This document shows positions 36,549 through 44,908 of a stretch of DNA of 64,000 nt, piece after piece (within the stretch, counting starts at the first letter, position 1; each line of letters begins with the position of its first letter). The notes under the pieces are model-generated. The model saw only the letters and a program-made list of their open reading frames with translations. It was not told the origin of the DNA and did no database searches. The DNA lies in NCBI GenBank assembly GCA_013821425.1, contig JACDGV010000012.1, forward strand, positions 28,555-92,554, written 5' to 3'. The DNA is from Nitrosospira sp. (lineage in GTDB: Bacteria; Pseudomonadota; Gammaproteobacteria; Burkholderiales; Nitrosomonadaceae). Made by a program: the position numbers and the translations under genes.

Positions 36549-37253
36549 TTATCCGACAGTTCTCGGGAGTGCTCCAATCACCGAATTGCGCAGTTCGCGC
36601 CATTTCTGACCCCCCTTTAGCACATGTTTTTGGTTGATTTCCAGTTCGATACCGACATACGCATTAGCTGGATAACGCCGGCGCAAGTAACTGGTCAGGC
36701 CGTTAGCTCTGCCGGCGTAGGGATAATTGCGGCGCACTGCGAAGCCGGGCGCATGTGCTCGCAGGTTTGCCCGCCAGCGATTGCAAAAATCGCGCTCAAA
36801 GGGTCGCGGCGGGTCATAGAGCAGGCCGATGTCGGTATTGCGGATTTGTCCGTTCAGTTCAGGGGTGAAGCTGTGCGAGGAGATGTGGATGACCCTCTGG
36901 CCCGCGCGAATTGCCTCGGAAATGCTCTTTTCTACGTTGTTCCGATAAGGCGTGTGGTAGCGCTCCAGGATCTCGCGGCGGACTGCGGCCGGAACGTCGC
37001 GCGTCGCCTCGGAATAGAGATTCGGATGCCCCATTGAGCGGTTGAGGTCTATCAGCAGCCGGCTGGTCGTGGCCGCAAACAAAGGGGCGGCAAGCATTGC
37101 AGCCAACTCTCTGGCCATCCTGAGGGCGCCGATATCATAGCCGCGATGGCTGTGGAGCAAGCCTGCAAACCCGCGAAAGAGCTGGCCGTAGCGTGCCGGA
37201 ATCCGGTTGCCGCCATGTTCGCAACTGACTACAAAATGTAATTCAACAGTCAC
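36549..37253 (-). CDS. N-formylglutamate amidohydrolase-family protein
   Basis: 234 residues, starting GTG. N-terminal VSCEHGGNRIPARY, HRGYDIGALRMARELA, RLLIDLNRSMGHPN, VIHISSHSFTPELNG and IELEINQKHV are the blocks of the FGase/HutG family, with His and Glu as probable zinc ligands. It begins four bases after the stop of the broken carboxylate-amine ligase, so the two were an operon. FGase and GCS2-type ligase pairs are seen in other genomes (from memory), possibly acting on a small gamma-glutamyl or acyl-amino-acid compound; histidine degradation itself is not supported, as no hut gene is here. Confidence 0.87.
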   Translation of the reverse strand: MTVELHFVVSCEHGGNRIPARYGQLFRGFAGLLHSHRGYDIGALRMARELAAMLAAPLFAATTSRLLIDLNRSMGHPNLYSEATRDVPAAVRREILERYHTPYRNNVEKSISEAIRAGQRVIHISSHSFTPELNGQIRNTDIGLLYDPPRPFERDFCNRWRANLRAHAPGFAVRRNYPYAGRANGLTSYLRRRYPANAYVGIELEINQKHVLKGGQKWRELRNSVIGALPRTVG

Positions 37254-37257
37254 GCTA

Positions 37258-37970
37258 CTACCTTAAGGTCAAACGCCTGTGGGGAGGAGCAACTTGCCCG
37301 GGTAGCCGTCTAATCCAATCCAGAAACATCCGGCCTTCTTCGAGGCAATCGCACAGCTCCCTGTAAACTATTGCCAGCCGGGTTTTGCTAAAATCGGCGC
37401 TAGCGGCACGCAGGACACGGCGAGCAAGCGAGCCGTGGTCCAGCATCGTTTGGAGCGCGTCCCCCCACGTTTTCCAATGCTCAGGCTGAGTGCGCACCAT
37501 TGACCCAGTCATATGCTGCCATAGCTCGCCCGCATCGGAGCGGTGACCGGGAAAACCCCATGAGGTGCAGATACTGGACATCGGCGATCACCGCTTGCTC
37601 GGCGTCCTGGATGCTGGCGTGCAGGATCTTTTCCAGTGCATCGGTCGTGATGGATTGTTGTTGCGGAAGCGAGCCATGTGTTTCACGGTATGGGGTACGC
37701 AGAATATCGACCGCCGCGGCTGAAATCGCAAGGTCGGCACGTGGACATTCCTGCGTATCCAATACCCTGATCTCCCTGATCTCGATGCGTTGTGATCGAA
37801 GCGAGGGATTACGGCGCGCACATTGAGCCATTCGTGTTGCAGAACCCTTTGCATATCGAACGCCGTGCCCCAGCGGAACTTGCTGAGAATGTTGTCAAGC
37901 TCAGGTTATCATGAACCCGTCAAATTGGAAGCGGGTTTCCCCGATATCGAGGCGGGACATTTTTATATTC
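37258..37970 (-). pseudogene. Carboxylate-amine ligase (GCS2/YbdK-like), frameshifted remnant
   Basis: C-terminal part of a glutamate-cysteine-ligase-like protein, in four pieces in different frames. From the upstream end: MSRLDIGETRFQFDGFMI, then PELDNILSKFRWGTAFD and MQRVLQHEWLNVRAVIPRFDHNA, then IEIREIRVLDTQECPRADLAI...VIADVQYLHLMG, then the tail from HRSDAGELWQHM to the TAG at 37258. Shifts fall near 37910, 37795 and 37575, the last in a GGGGTTTTCCC run. Typical GCS2 proteins are about 370 residues; the ATP-binding N-terminal half is gone. Translation of the tail from 37581 could still produce a 107-residue fragment. The neighbouring amidohydrolase has lost its partner. Confidence 0.8.
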
Positions 37971-38023
37971 CTAATTGGGAATTACCTTTCCGCTGCTTTT
38001 GTGTGCCTATTTGTGTATCGAAA

Positions 38024-39631
38024 TTAAATAACAGTTTTATCGGTGTGAGCGCACAGCAACTGATCAAGCTTGCCCCAAGCGCGTGCATCAGCGGCAAAGC
38101 CCTCCCCTTCATTGACGAACTCAATCGTGCAGTCCCGCTCTCGCGGCGATAGCGCTTCCTGTTTTTCCTGCAATGCCTCCAATACGAGGAGATCAGCTTC
38201 GGAGGCGTCGTTTGATTCGCTCTGCCGCCGCGTGATACGTTCACGCAAAGTCGCTGTGCAGGCATGTAGCGACACGATGGCAAATGGCACCCCCAACTCA
38301 TGTGCGAGCTTGCGGAAATCTTCACGCTCGTCCCGCCTGAGAAACGCAGCATCCACAACCACCCGAACACCCGCTGCGAGCATTTCCCGTCCCAGTTCGT
38401 GGAGACGCGCATAGGTGCGCTGTGTTGCTTCCGCGCTGTAAATGTCGCCCGCATGCGAGCGGCTGTCCGCTAGCGGGGCTAGTCCGAACAGGCGTTTGCG
38501 CTCCACGTCGGAGCGGATGCGTATGGCCTGAAGACGCTCCAGTGCCATCCCCGCGAAGAGGGTCTTGCCTGACCCTGGCAAGCCATGAGTAATGATCAGT
38601 GCGGGCTGGCGTCGCCCCAGGCACTCTGCTGCCAGAGCAATGAAGCTTTGACAGGATGCGAAAGCCTCCGTCCTCGCGTGTCGGGACAGCTTTCCCTGCC
38701 CCGTCCGGATGGCGCTGACCATGGCGCGTACCGCGGCGCGATAGGCAATATAGAAATGCAGCAACGGCACACCGCCGTAATCCCCGGTTGTCTCCAAATA
38801 ACCGTTCAAGAACCGATAGGCGAGCTTGGGGCGGTCGTAATGCAGCAGGTTCATGACGGTGAAGGCAACTTCGCTCATCACGTCGATCCAGCGCAGCTCA
38901 CGACTGAATTCGATGCCATCGAAGGGAACCGGGCAGCCGCCGATGAGTGCTATGTTGCCGAGATGCAGGTCGCCATGACACTCACGTACAAATCCCCCCC
39001 TGCGGCGCTGCTCGAAACGGTCTCTGCAATTGCCGTATTCGGTCTCCATGGAATGGCGTAACGCACGCAGGCTCGCTTCATCTGCGCTGCTCATCAGCGA
39101 GGCTTGCAGCCGGTCCAGGCTTTGCAAGACCACAGAATGTATGGCGGTAGCGGAGCCGAACGCCGAGGCGGCTTCCGCCGCCGGCAAGCCTTCATGGAAA
39201 TGTGCAATCGTCGCCGCCAGGCTATCCATATGCTCTGGCAAAATTCGGTCACGTACCGCCAGTCGATCCAGCTCCTTGGATGCGGCGAAGCGTCTCATAC
39301 GGACTGCATACTCGATAGCGGGAAGCGCGCCGAATTTGGGCTTTTTCGGAGTTCCGCCGATGGGAATCACATCCAGGTATATCTGCGGAGCCAGACGTCG
39401 ATTAAGCCGGATCTCTTCTTCGCAGTAATGGCGGCGTGCTGCCAGGCTGGTGAAATCCAGGAAACCAAGATCGATTGATTTTTTTATTTTGTATGCGTAG
39501 CGTCCCGCCAGCAGCACCCATGAAATATGGGTCTCCGCCAGGCGGACATGCTTGGCTGCATGAGGATAGCGACGCGGATCCAATAAGGCGGAGACCAGCT
39601 TGGTCTGGTAATCGTCATTGGCTTGGGGCAT
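38024..39631 (-). CDS. Fusion of aminoglycoside-phosphotransferase-like kinase and P-loop (AAA_33) kinase
   Basis: 535 residues. Residues 30-330 are APH-like: an ATP-site Lys in GRYAYKIKKSIDLGFLDF, the catalytic loop VRECHGDLHLGNIALI (Asp and Asn) and the metal-binding PFDGIEFS. Residues 350-520 are a P-loop kinase with Walker A ITHGLPGSGKTLFAG, a Walker B-like VVVDAAFLRRDERE and an Arg lid LRERITRRQ. This two-domain protein is widespread in Proteobacteria; its substrates are not known to me. The start codon is inside a threefold 10-bp tandem repeat. It lies between two pseudogenes but is itself intact, which argues that it is under selection. Confidence 0.87.
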   Translation of the reverse strand: MPQANDDYQTKLVSALLDPRRYPHAAKHVRLAETHISWVLLAGRYAYKIKKSIDLGFLDFTSLAARRHYCEEEIRLNRRLAPQIYLDVIPIGGTPKKPKFGALPAIEYAVRMRRFAASKELDRLAVRDRILPEHMDSLAATIAHFHEGLPAAEAASAFGSATAIHSVVLQSLDRLQASLMSSADEASLRALRHSMETEYGNCRDRFEQRRRGGFVRECHGDLHLGNIALIGGCPVPFDGIEFSRELRWIDVMSEVAFTVMNLLHYDRPKLAYRFLNGYLETTGDYGGVPLLHFYIAYRAAVRAMVSAIRTGQGKLSRHARTEAFASCQSFIALAAECLGRRQPALIITHGLPGSGKTLFAGMALERLQAIRIRSDVERKRLFGLAPLADSRSHAGDIYSAEATQRTYARLHELGREMLAAGVRVVVDAAFLRRDEREDFRKLAHELGVPFAIVSLHACTATLRERITRRQSESNDASEADLLVLEALQEKQEALSPRERDCTIEFVNEGEGFAADARAWGKLDQLLCAHTDKTVI

Positions 39632-39652
39632 ATTGGGGCATATTGGGGCATA
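39623..39652 (-). repeat. Three tandem 10-bp repeats each carrying an ATG
   Basis: TTGGGGCATA occurs three times end to end (39623-39632, 39633-39642, 39643-39652). On the minus strand each unit reads ATGCCCCAAT and supplies an ATG (at 39631, 39641 and 39651). Only the last (39631) is in frame with the kinase fusion; the other two open different frames, one running to a 57-codon or longer ORF. Copy-number change would alter the number of decoy starts without shifting the gene itself. Confidence 0.85.
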
Positions 39653-39737
39653 TCAGGCAGGTCTGGTCGAAATGAACATTTCCCTGGCGATCTTTCAGTA
39701 ATGAGCAACAAATGAAGTTAGCGCGGGAAGCGCAGCT

Positions 39738-40693
39738 TCAGCCAAACTGCTCAGAGAACATCGCGAGGAACTGGTCGAGCGAATCCCTTGGCAGCCGGTT
39801 GATCCCGGCCGCGGGCCTGCGCCCTCCGCCGCTTTCGAACTTGAGACAAAGTACGTCCGCGCCTTCCGGGTGCGCTATTGGTGCGCGCACATTGACAGAG
39901 TAACTGCCGGATCGTCTCGGTGTAACCACCGCATGAGCGCGCGATGGAGTATCGTTTGCCAGTTTATTGGCAAAGATACCGCTTACGCGCCTCGCCCAAG
40001 GCACATCCGGCAGCAAATAGGCTGCATAGTGTTGCCCCTCCCGCAGCGGCTGCAATGATTCAGTCATGCGAATATCATCATCAAATCCCGCAGCAAGGCA
40101 ATAAAGGCGGGCGATTTGGCGATAAAAACAAATGGATCAGCATATGGCTCCATTGCCTGGTAGAGTTTCGCCGGATGGAAATGAAGATCTTCCAGGCTAT
40201 CACCATAGCCATTGTAGTTCAGGCACCCACCCAGAAGTGCGAGCTTGTCTGCTTGAGGCTCGGTAAGGTCCGCGTCTTCCGCGAGGGCATAGGCACTTCG
40301 CCTGAGGTTGTCGCCAAAGGCGGCAACAATAGCCCACAAGCGAAACTGCCCTGCAGATGCCGATCCAACAGTATGCTCTTACATACATCTGCGGATGGAT
40401 CAATGTGTGCGGTTAAATTACGGTGCCGTGGTATCTCTCCGGCATAATGATGGTCAAAGTGATCGATATTCGCTCCCCGCTTCAAAGTAACCGCATAAGG
40501 TCTGGGCGATTGCTATCCAGCGAAACGTCGAGTACGGTTACCCGGTCGCCCTGCGCCTGCGTGCACCCGGTGGAGCAGCGCAATATCGCTCTTTACCCCC
40601 GTAATCAGCTCCGCCGCCGCCGGCTTCGCTAGCCGGAGCTGATGCAGCGCGCACAATCCATCGGCATCGCCGTTAAATACGTCGTAGTTCATT
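39738..40693 (-). pseudogene. DHH-family phosphoesterase, multiply frameshifted
   Basis: Five consecutive pieces in alternating frames make a full DHH-type protein of about 318 residues. Start: MNYDVFNGDADGLCALHQLR (ATG 40693). Then GDRVTVLDVSLDSNRPDLMR, ANIDHFDHHYAGEIPRH with the DHH motif, FRLWAIVAAFGDNLRR...CLNYNGYGDSLEDLHF, and FDDDIRMTESLQPL...WARRVSGIFANKLAND...GGGRRPAAGIN (the DHHA1 part). Frame changes lie near 40540, 40487, 40350 and 40085. No long ORF survives. Homologues are often labelled acetyltransferase but carry a DHH phosphoesterase fold. The last intact piece starts 30 bp from the kinase-fusion start, on the same strand. Confidence 0.85.
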
Positions 40694-40902
40694 CTGCAGG
40701 ATGAGGCAAATGTGAGGCAGCGTATCAAAAGCAGATACTGGGTATGAGAAAGAAAATGAAGCGGACGGTTGAATTATGATAGCTGGAATCATGCCCTAGT
40801 CCCCGCTATTTTGCTTAGCGGTATGAAGCATGAGGTTGCCGGAAGCTAAAAACGTATAGCAGCATCAGGCGGCACTGGAAGAATAATGCCTTTATTCGCT
40901 GA

Positions 40903-43866
40903 TTAAATCGGGGTCTGTAGGGTTCTTTTCTGGCGCAGAATTTCTTCAACCTCGTGTGGCGCAACGGCAGGACTAAAAAGGTATCCCTGAATTTCGTCGC
41001 ATGTGAGGCTACGCAAAAGATTGGCCTGCTCATGGGTTTCAACCCCTTCGGCAATTACTCTTAGGTGCAGTGAATGTGCTAGCGAGATCATGGCTGACAC
41101 GATATTAAGATCGTCCGGATTAGTTGTCATATTGATAATGAAAGCGCGGTCTATCTTCAGGACGGTGACCGGTAATTTGGCGATGTAGCTGAGTGAGGAA
41201 TAGCCGGTGCCGAAATCGTCTATGGCAATCTCGATATTCATGTCTCTGATGACCCTGAGCTTTTGAATATTCGCTTCTATGTCCTGCATTATTACACTCT
41301 CTGTAATCTCAAATTCCAGTCCGATTGGAACGTTTTCGGCAACGTTTAGCACGCTTGCTACCATGCTGACAAAATCTTTCTGCCGTAATTGAACTGGCGA
41401 AACATTAACGGCAATCTTGGGTGGGTTCAGTCCCAGGGCTTGCCATTTCCTGTAATCCGACATCGCCTTGCTTAATGCCCATCGTCCCGCCTCAAGTATC
41501 ATTCTGGTTTCTTCCAGCAAGGGAATGAAACTCAGCGGCGGTATAAGTCCTTTTTCAGGATCTTTCCACCGCATTAGTGCTTCAAGTCCGCTGATTTGCC
41601 CGCTTTTTAAATTGATTTTTGGCTGGTAGTGCAGCACGAACTGCTTCAGTTCCAGCGCTTGGCGCAACTTGGTTTCAAGCTTTAACTTCTCTGTAATGCG
41701 AGCATTGAATTCAGGCGCATAAAACTGGTGCTTGTCGCAAGAAAGTTTGGCTTTTTTCAGCGCTGTTTCCGCGCGTCGTAAAAGGGTGTCGGCATCTCGG
41801 CCGTCGTCCGGATAAGATGACGTGCCCGCTCTGGCAGAAACATGTAACGCCTGGCCAGCGATGAGGAAAGGCTGGCTCTGGATTCCGAGCAACACTTTGT
41901 CCAAAACATGGGCGATGGCTGTGCTTTCTTGCTCATGCCCTATGGCGATAGCAAAATGATCTGCTGATAGATGCGCCAGGATATCCGTTTCCCTAAGCAA
42001 GTGCCTCAGCCGTTGCGCAAGCTGACGTAGCAGACTGTCCCCGGCCTGGTGCCCGAGGGACTCGTTGATACTGCTGAATCGTTCGAGGTCAAGAATGATT
42101 ACAGAAAGTATTTTATGGCTGTCTCGCCTAGTGCTGATCCGCTGATCAACGCGGTCAAAAAAAAGCGCGCGGTTTGGAAGGTCAGTTACTGCATTAAAAA
42201 AAGCCAGATGATTGATGCGTTCCTCTTTTTCCAAGTGGTCCATAGCAAATGAAATGTCGCCGGCCATCTCGATCAACAGGGCCATTTCCTCCTCATCGAA
42301 GAATTCTGTTTCGCGTGCATATAGCGCAAATATCCCAACCAGTTTCGTACCCAGGATCAAAGGCAACACCACCATGGAGCAATAGCCGCGTTCCAGCGCA
42401 GCGGCGTCCGGTATCTGCATGCGCCCCCTGGCTGCAAGATTGTTGCAAATGGCTGGCTTGGCCTCAGTGATCGCCTCTGCTATTAACCATGAATTTCCTG
42501 GAGATTTAATTACGCTAGACAGGTTGAGTCGTGACAGGTAGCCATCACCCCCACCCGCTTTCGCCATTGGCGTGACACACTGGGTTTGTGCATCGAACAG
42601 TCCGATCCAAGCAAACGCAAACTTGCCGTGATTTACGGCGATACGGCACGAGTCGTCGAAAAGCTCCTGAATTCCCCGAACGCGCACGATAGTAGTGTTG
42701 ATGCCGCTGAGCACGCTGTGAATCCGGTTGAGCCGGATAATTCTTGCTTCGTACTCCTTACGCAGAGAGATTTCCGCAGTGAGCGCGGCAGTACGCTGCT
42801 TCACCAATTCTTCCATTTTTTCATGCAGTCGGGCGCGTTCCAACGCGATGCTTACCTGATGTCCAATACCATAAAACAGTTCGAGTTCGTTATCCTTGAA
42901 CAGGTCTTGGCCATTCCCCATCAGATTCAGTATGCCAACGTTCCGATTACCCATCCGCAAAGGCACGCTGGCGTGGCAGCATGGTCTACCAGTGCCTCCT
43001 TCCGCTCGAATAAGCCGCTCGCATTTGGCCGTATTTGTCACTTGCGCTAAGTCTCCGGCGAGACAAAGGCGCTGGCATTCACATAGCCCGTCCATCATAT
43101 TCCCAGCCGACGCTGAAGCGGGCGCGTTTCGTGCAGCCGCGATGCGAAAAGTGTTATTTTCCAGAAGATACAGCCATCCGGCTCGCAACCCGGGCAGTTC
43201 CGTGGCAAATTCAAGTGTTTTTTCGCATACCTCGTGTTCGCTGATCGCCTGATTCAAACCCTCCGCGATGCGATAAAGACCGTTTAGCAAGAGATTCGAA
43301 TGTGTCAACTCCAACTGGCGGGCATGGAGTTCGTGGTTGAGGCGGATTGAATCCTCATAGACGGAGATCAGAAGATCTACAATCTGTTGTCGCTCAGCAG
43401 TTATGAAATGCTTTTGTCCTCCCAGATAAATTTCCATTCCCAACTGCATTTTCTGGTTCTTGCGTAGCGAGCAATTCATTAGCAGGTAGCCGATGCGGGA
43501 GAGTAGATATTGATTTTCATAGGGCTTGCGTATGAAATTATCTGCACCGCATTCCAACCCCTTCATAATGTCCCCGATATCCGAGAGCGACGTGAGCAGG
43601 AGTACCGGTACATCCTTGAGCTGCTCATCACGCTTGATTTCCCTGCATAACACAAATCCGTCCATCTCCGGCATCATCACGTCACTGATAAGCAGCGCCG
43701 GCTTTCGCCGCCGAGCGGCCGCCAGCGCCTCCTTGCCGTTGGATACGGAAATAACGGAATACTCATGCTCCTCAAGCAGATATCGCAGTTTCTCTGCCTG
43801 GGTGGGGCTGTCTTCCGCGAGGAGAATCTCGACGTTGCTGGGCTTACTTTCAATGTCATGAGTCAC
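40903..43866 (-). CDS. REC-GAF-GAF-GGDEF-EAL protein, likely c-di-GMP phosphodiesterase output of the chemosensory operon
   Basis: 987 residues. REC domain 10-130 with phospho-acceptor Asp62 (LLISDVMMPEMDG) and Lys in IRKPY; GAF1 about 190-350, Cys-rich (CECQRLC...CERL); GAF2 about 400-550; GGDEF about 560-720; EAL about 735-980. The GGDEF signature is SADHF, so cyclase activity should be absent, while the RxxD inhibitory-site motif (RETD) remains. The EAL side looks active: LEALMRW, EITESVIM, DDFGTGYSSL, KIDRAFI, EGVETHEQ. GTG start overlaps the cheB stop (GTGA), with AGGGGAG upstream. It takes the position of the WspR cyclase. Confidence 0.92.
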   Translation of the reverse strand: MTHDIESKPSNVEILLAEDSPTQAEKLRYLLEEHEYSVISVSNGKEALAAARRRKPALLISDVMMPEMDGFVLCREIKRDEQLKDVPVLLLTSLSDIGDIMKGLECGADNFIRKPYENQYLLSRIGYLLMNCSLRKNQKMQLGMEIYLGGQKHFITAERQQIVDLLISVYEDSIRLNHELHARQLELTHSNLLLNGLYRIAEGLNQAISEHEVCEKTLEFATELPGLRAGWLYLLENNTFRIAAARNAPASASAGNMMDGLCECQRLCLAGDLAQVTNTAKCERLIRAEGGTGRPCCHASVPLRMGNRNVGILNLMGNGQDLFKDNELELFYGIGHQVSIALERARLHEKMEELVKQRTAALTAEISLRKEYEARIIRLNRIHSVLSGINTTIVRVRGIQELFDDSCRIAVNHGKFAFAWIGLFDAQTQCVTPMAKAGGGDGYLSRLNLSSVIKSPGNSWLIAEAITEAKPAICNNLAARGRMQIPDAAALERGYCSMVVLPLILGTKLVGIFALYARETEFFDEEEMALLIEMAGDISFAMDHLEKEERINHLAFFNAVTDLPNRALFFDRVDQRISTRRDSHKILSVIILDLERFSSINESLGHQAGDSLLRQLAQRLRHLLRETDILAHLSADHFAIAIGHEQESTAIAHVLDKVLLGIQSQPFLIAGQALHVSARAGTSSYPDDGRDADTLLRRAETALKKAKLSCDKHQFYAPEFNARITEKLKLETKLRQALELKQFVLHYQPKINLKSGQISGLEALMRWKDPEKGLIPPLSFIPLLEETRMILEAGRWALSKAMSDYRKWQALGLNPPKIAVNVSPVQLRQKDFVSMVASVLNVAENVPIGLEFEITESVIMQDIEANIQKLRVIRDMNIEIAIDDFGTGYSSLSYIAKLPVTVLKIDRAFIINMTTNPDDLNIVSAMISLAHSLHLRVIAEGVETHEQANLLRSLTCDEIQGYLFSPAVAPHEVEEILRQKRTLQTPI

Positions 43867-44468
43867 GCTCTAATTTCTCCCCTATGATTCACAAGATTCG
43901 TTAGCACCGGGCCGATCTTTTCCAACGATAGAACCAGCATCGCTGCATCCAGCTTGATTGCCTCACCTGGCATACCATGCACGACAGAACTTTCCCTATC
44001 CTGGGCAAAAGTGATTGCGCCACACTCCTTGAGCAACCGTAGTTCGCTTGCTCCATCCCGACCCATGCCGGTCAATAAGCCAGCGGCAGTGTCGCATCCA
44101 TAGGCCTCGGCAACAGAGCGAAAGAGGTATGAAATCGAGGGCCTTAGCCCATGCTCGGGCTCATCCTTTGTCAGGACAATCTTTCCGCCGCGCTCTACCT
44201 TCATCTGGTATTCGTCGGGGGCGATATAGACATGGCCGGGTAGCAGGAATTCGCCATGCGCAGCAACATGAACAGGTAATCTGGAAGAAGTCGCTAGCCA
44301 GTCAGCGAATCCTTTTATGAACCCTGCGGACATGTGCTGGACGATCAAAATAGGCGCGCAGAAATTTTTTGGAAGCGTCGCCAGGATAGCTTCGAGCGCT
44401 GGTGGGCCTCCGGTCGAGGCACCCATGGCGACAAGTCTTATTCCCGCCCGTCCGCGGACCACGCCCAC
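43863..44468 (-). pseudogene. cheB: cheB (wspF-like), methylesterase half
   Basis: 201-codon frame with the CheB catalytic domain complete: RLVAMGASTGGPPAL (nucleophile Ser), LIVQHMSAGF (His), LLPGHVYIAPDEYQMKV and GMGRDGASELRLLKECG (Asp). It removes methyl groups from chemoreceptor glutamates. The frame differs from that of the receiver half upstream, with the shift somewhere in the GC-rich linker around 44440-44500. It could start independently at GTG 44468, but there is no good ribosome-binding site. The total span 43863-44898 is 1036 bases, one more than a multiple of three, fitting a single inserted base in a normal 345-residue cheB. Confidence 0.8.
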
Positions 44469-44898
44469 GCTTGGAGGGCGCTGAGCCTGCAGTCCGGCCC
44501 CTCACATCCGACATCAGTTTTACCGTCTGTATCATATCCTGAGCCGTGGCCCCATGATCGGGATGGCCGATGCCAGCAGGGCGGCGCAGCACCGCCAACG
44601 CACCCGCATCCATTGCATTAAATGTGGTGATCACCTTAGAGGGATTCTCGCTACCGCTTACAATGACAATGGGAGTAGGGCTCGTTTCCATGATCAGGCG
44701 TGTAGCCTCCAGTCCGTTCAGTTTAGGCATATGGATGTCCATGGTTATTACGTCAGGTCGTTGGCGACGTACAACACCCAGTGCTTCCTCGCCGTCATTT
44801 GCTGTCGCTATAACGGTAATATCAGGGTCCGAATTAAGAATGTGAACAAGGAATTCACGAACTACTGGCGAGTCTTCCACTACTAGGACTTTGATCAT
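44302..44898 (-). pseudogene. cheB: cheB (wspF-like), receiver half
   Basis: From ATG 44898, residues 1-125 form a CheY-like receiver: IKVLVVEDSPVVREFL, phospho-acceptor Asp54 in DVITMDIHMPKLNG, TPIVIVSG and a Lys-type switch region replaced by VLRRPAGIG. The frame then passes through a linker (IQTVKLMSDVRG) and continues for about 60 codons of out-of-frame methylesterase sequence (NKTCRHGCLDRRP...) to a stop at 44302. The cheA stop is ten bases upstream. In a normal CheB this domain masks the catalytic site until phosphorylated. The result here is a receiver with a nonsense tail. Confidence 0.8.
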
Positions 44899-44908
44899 GG
44901 GGCGAAAC

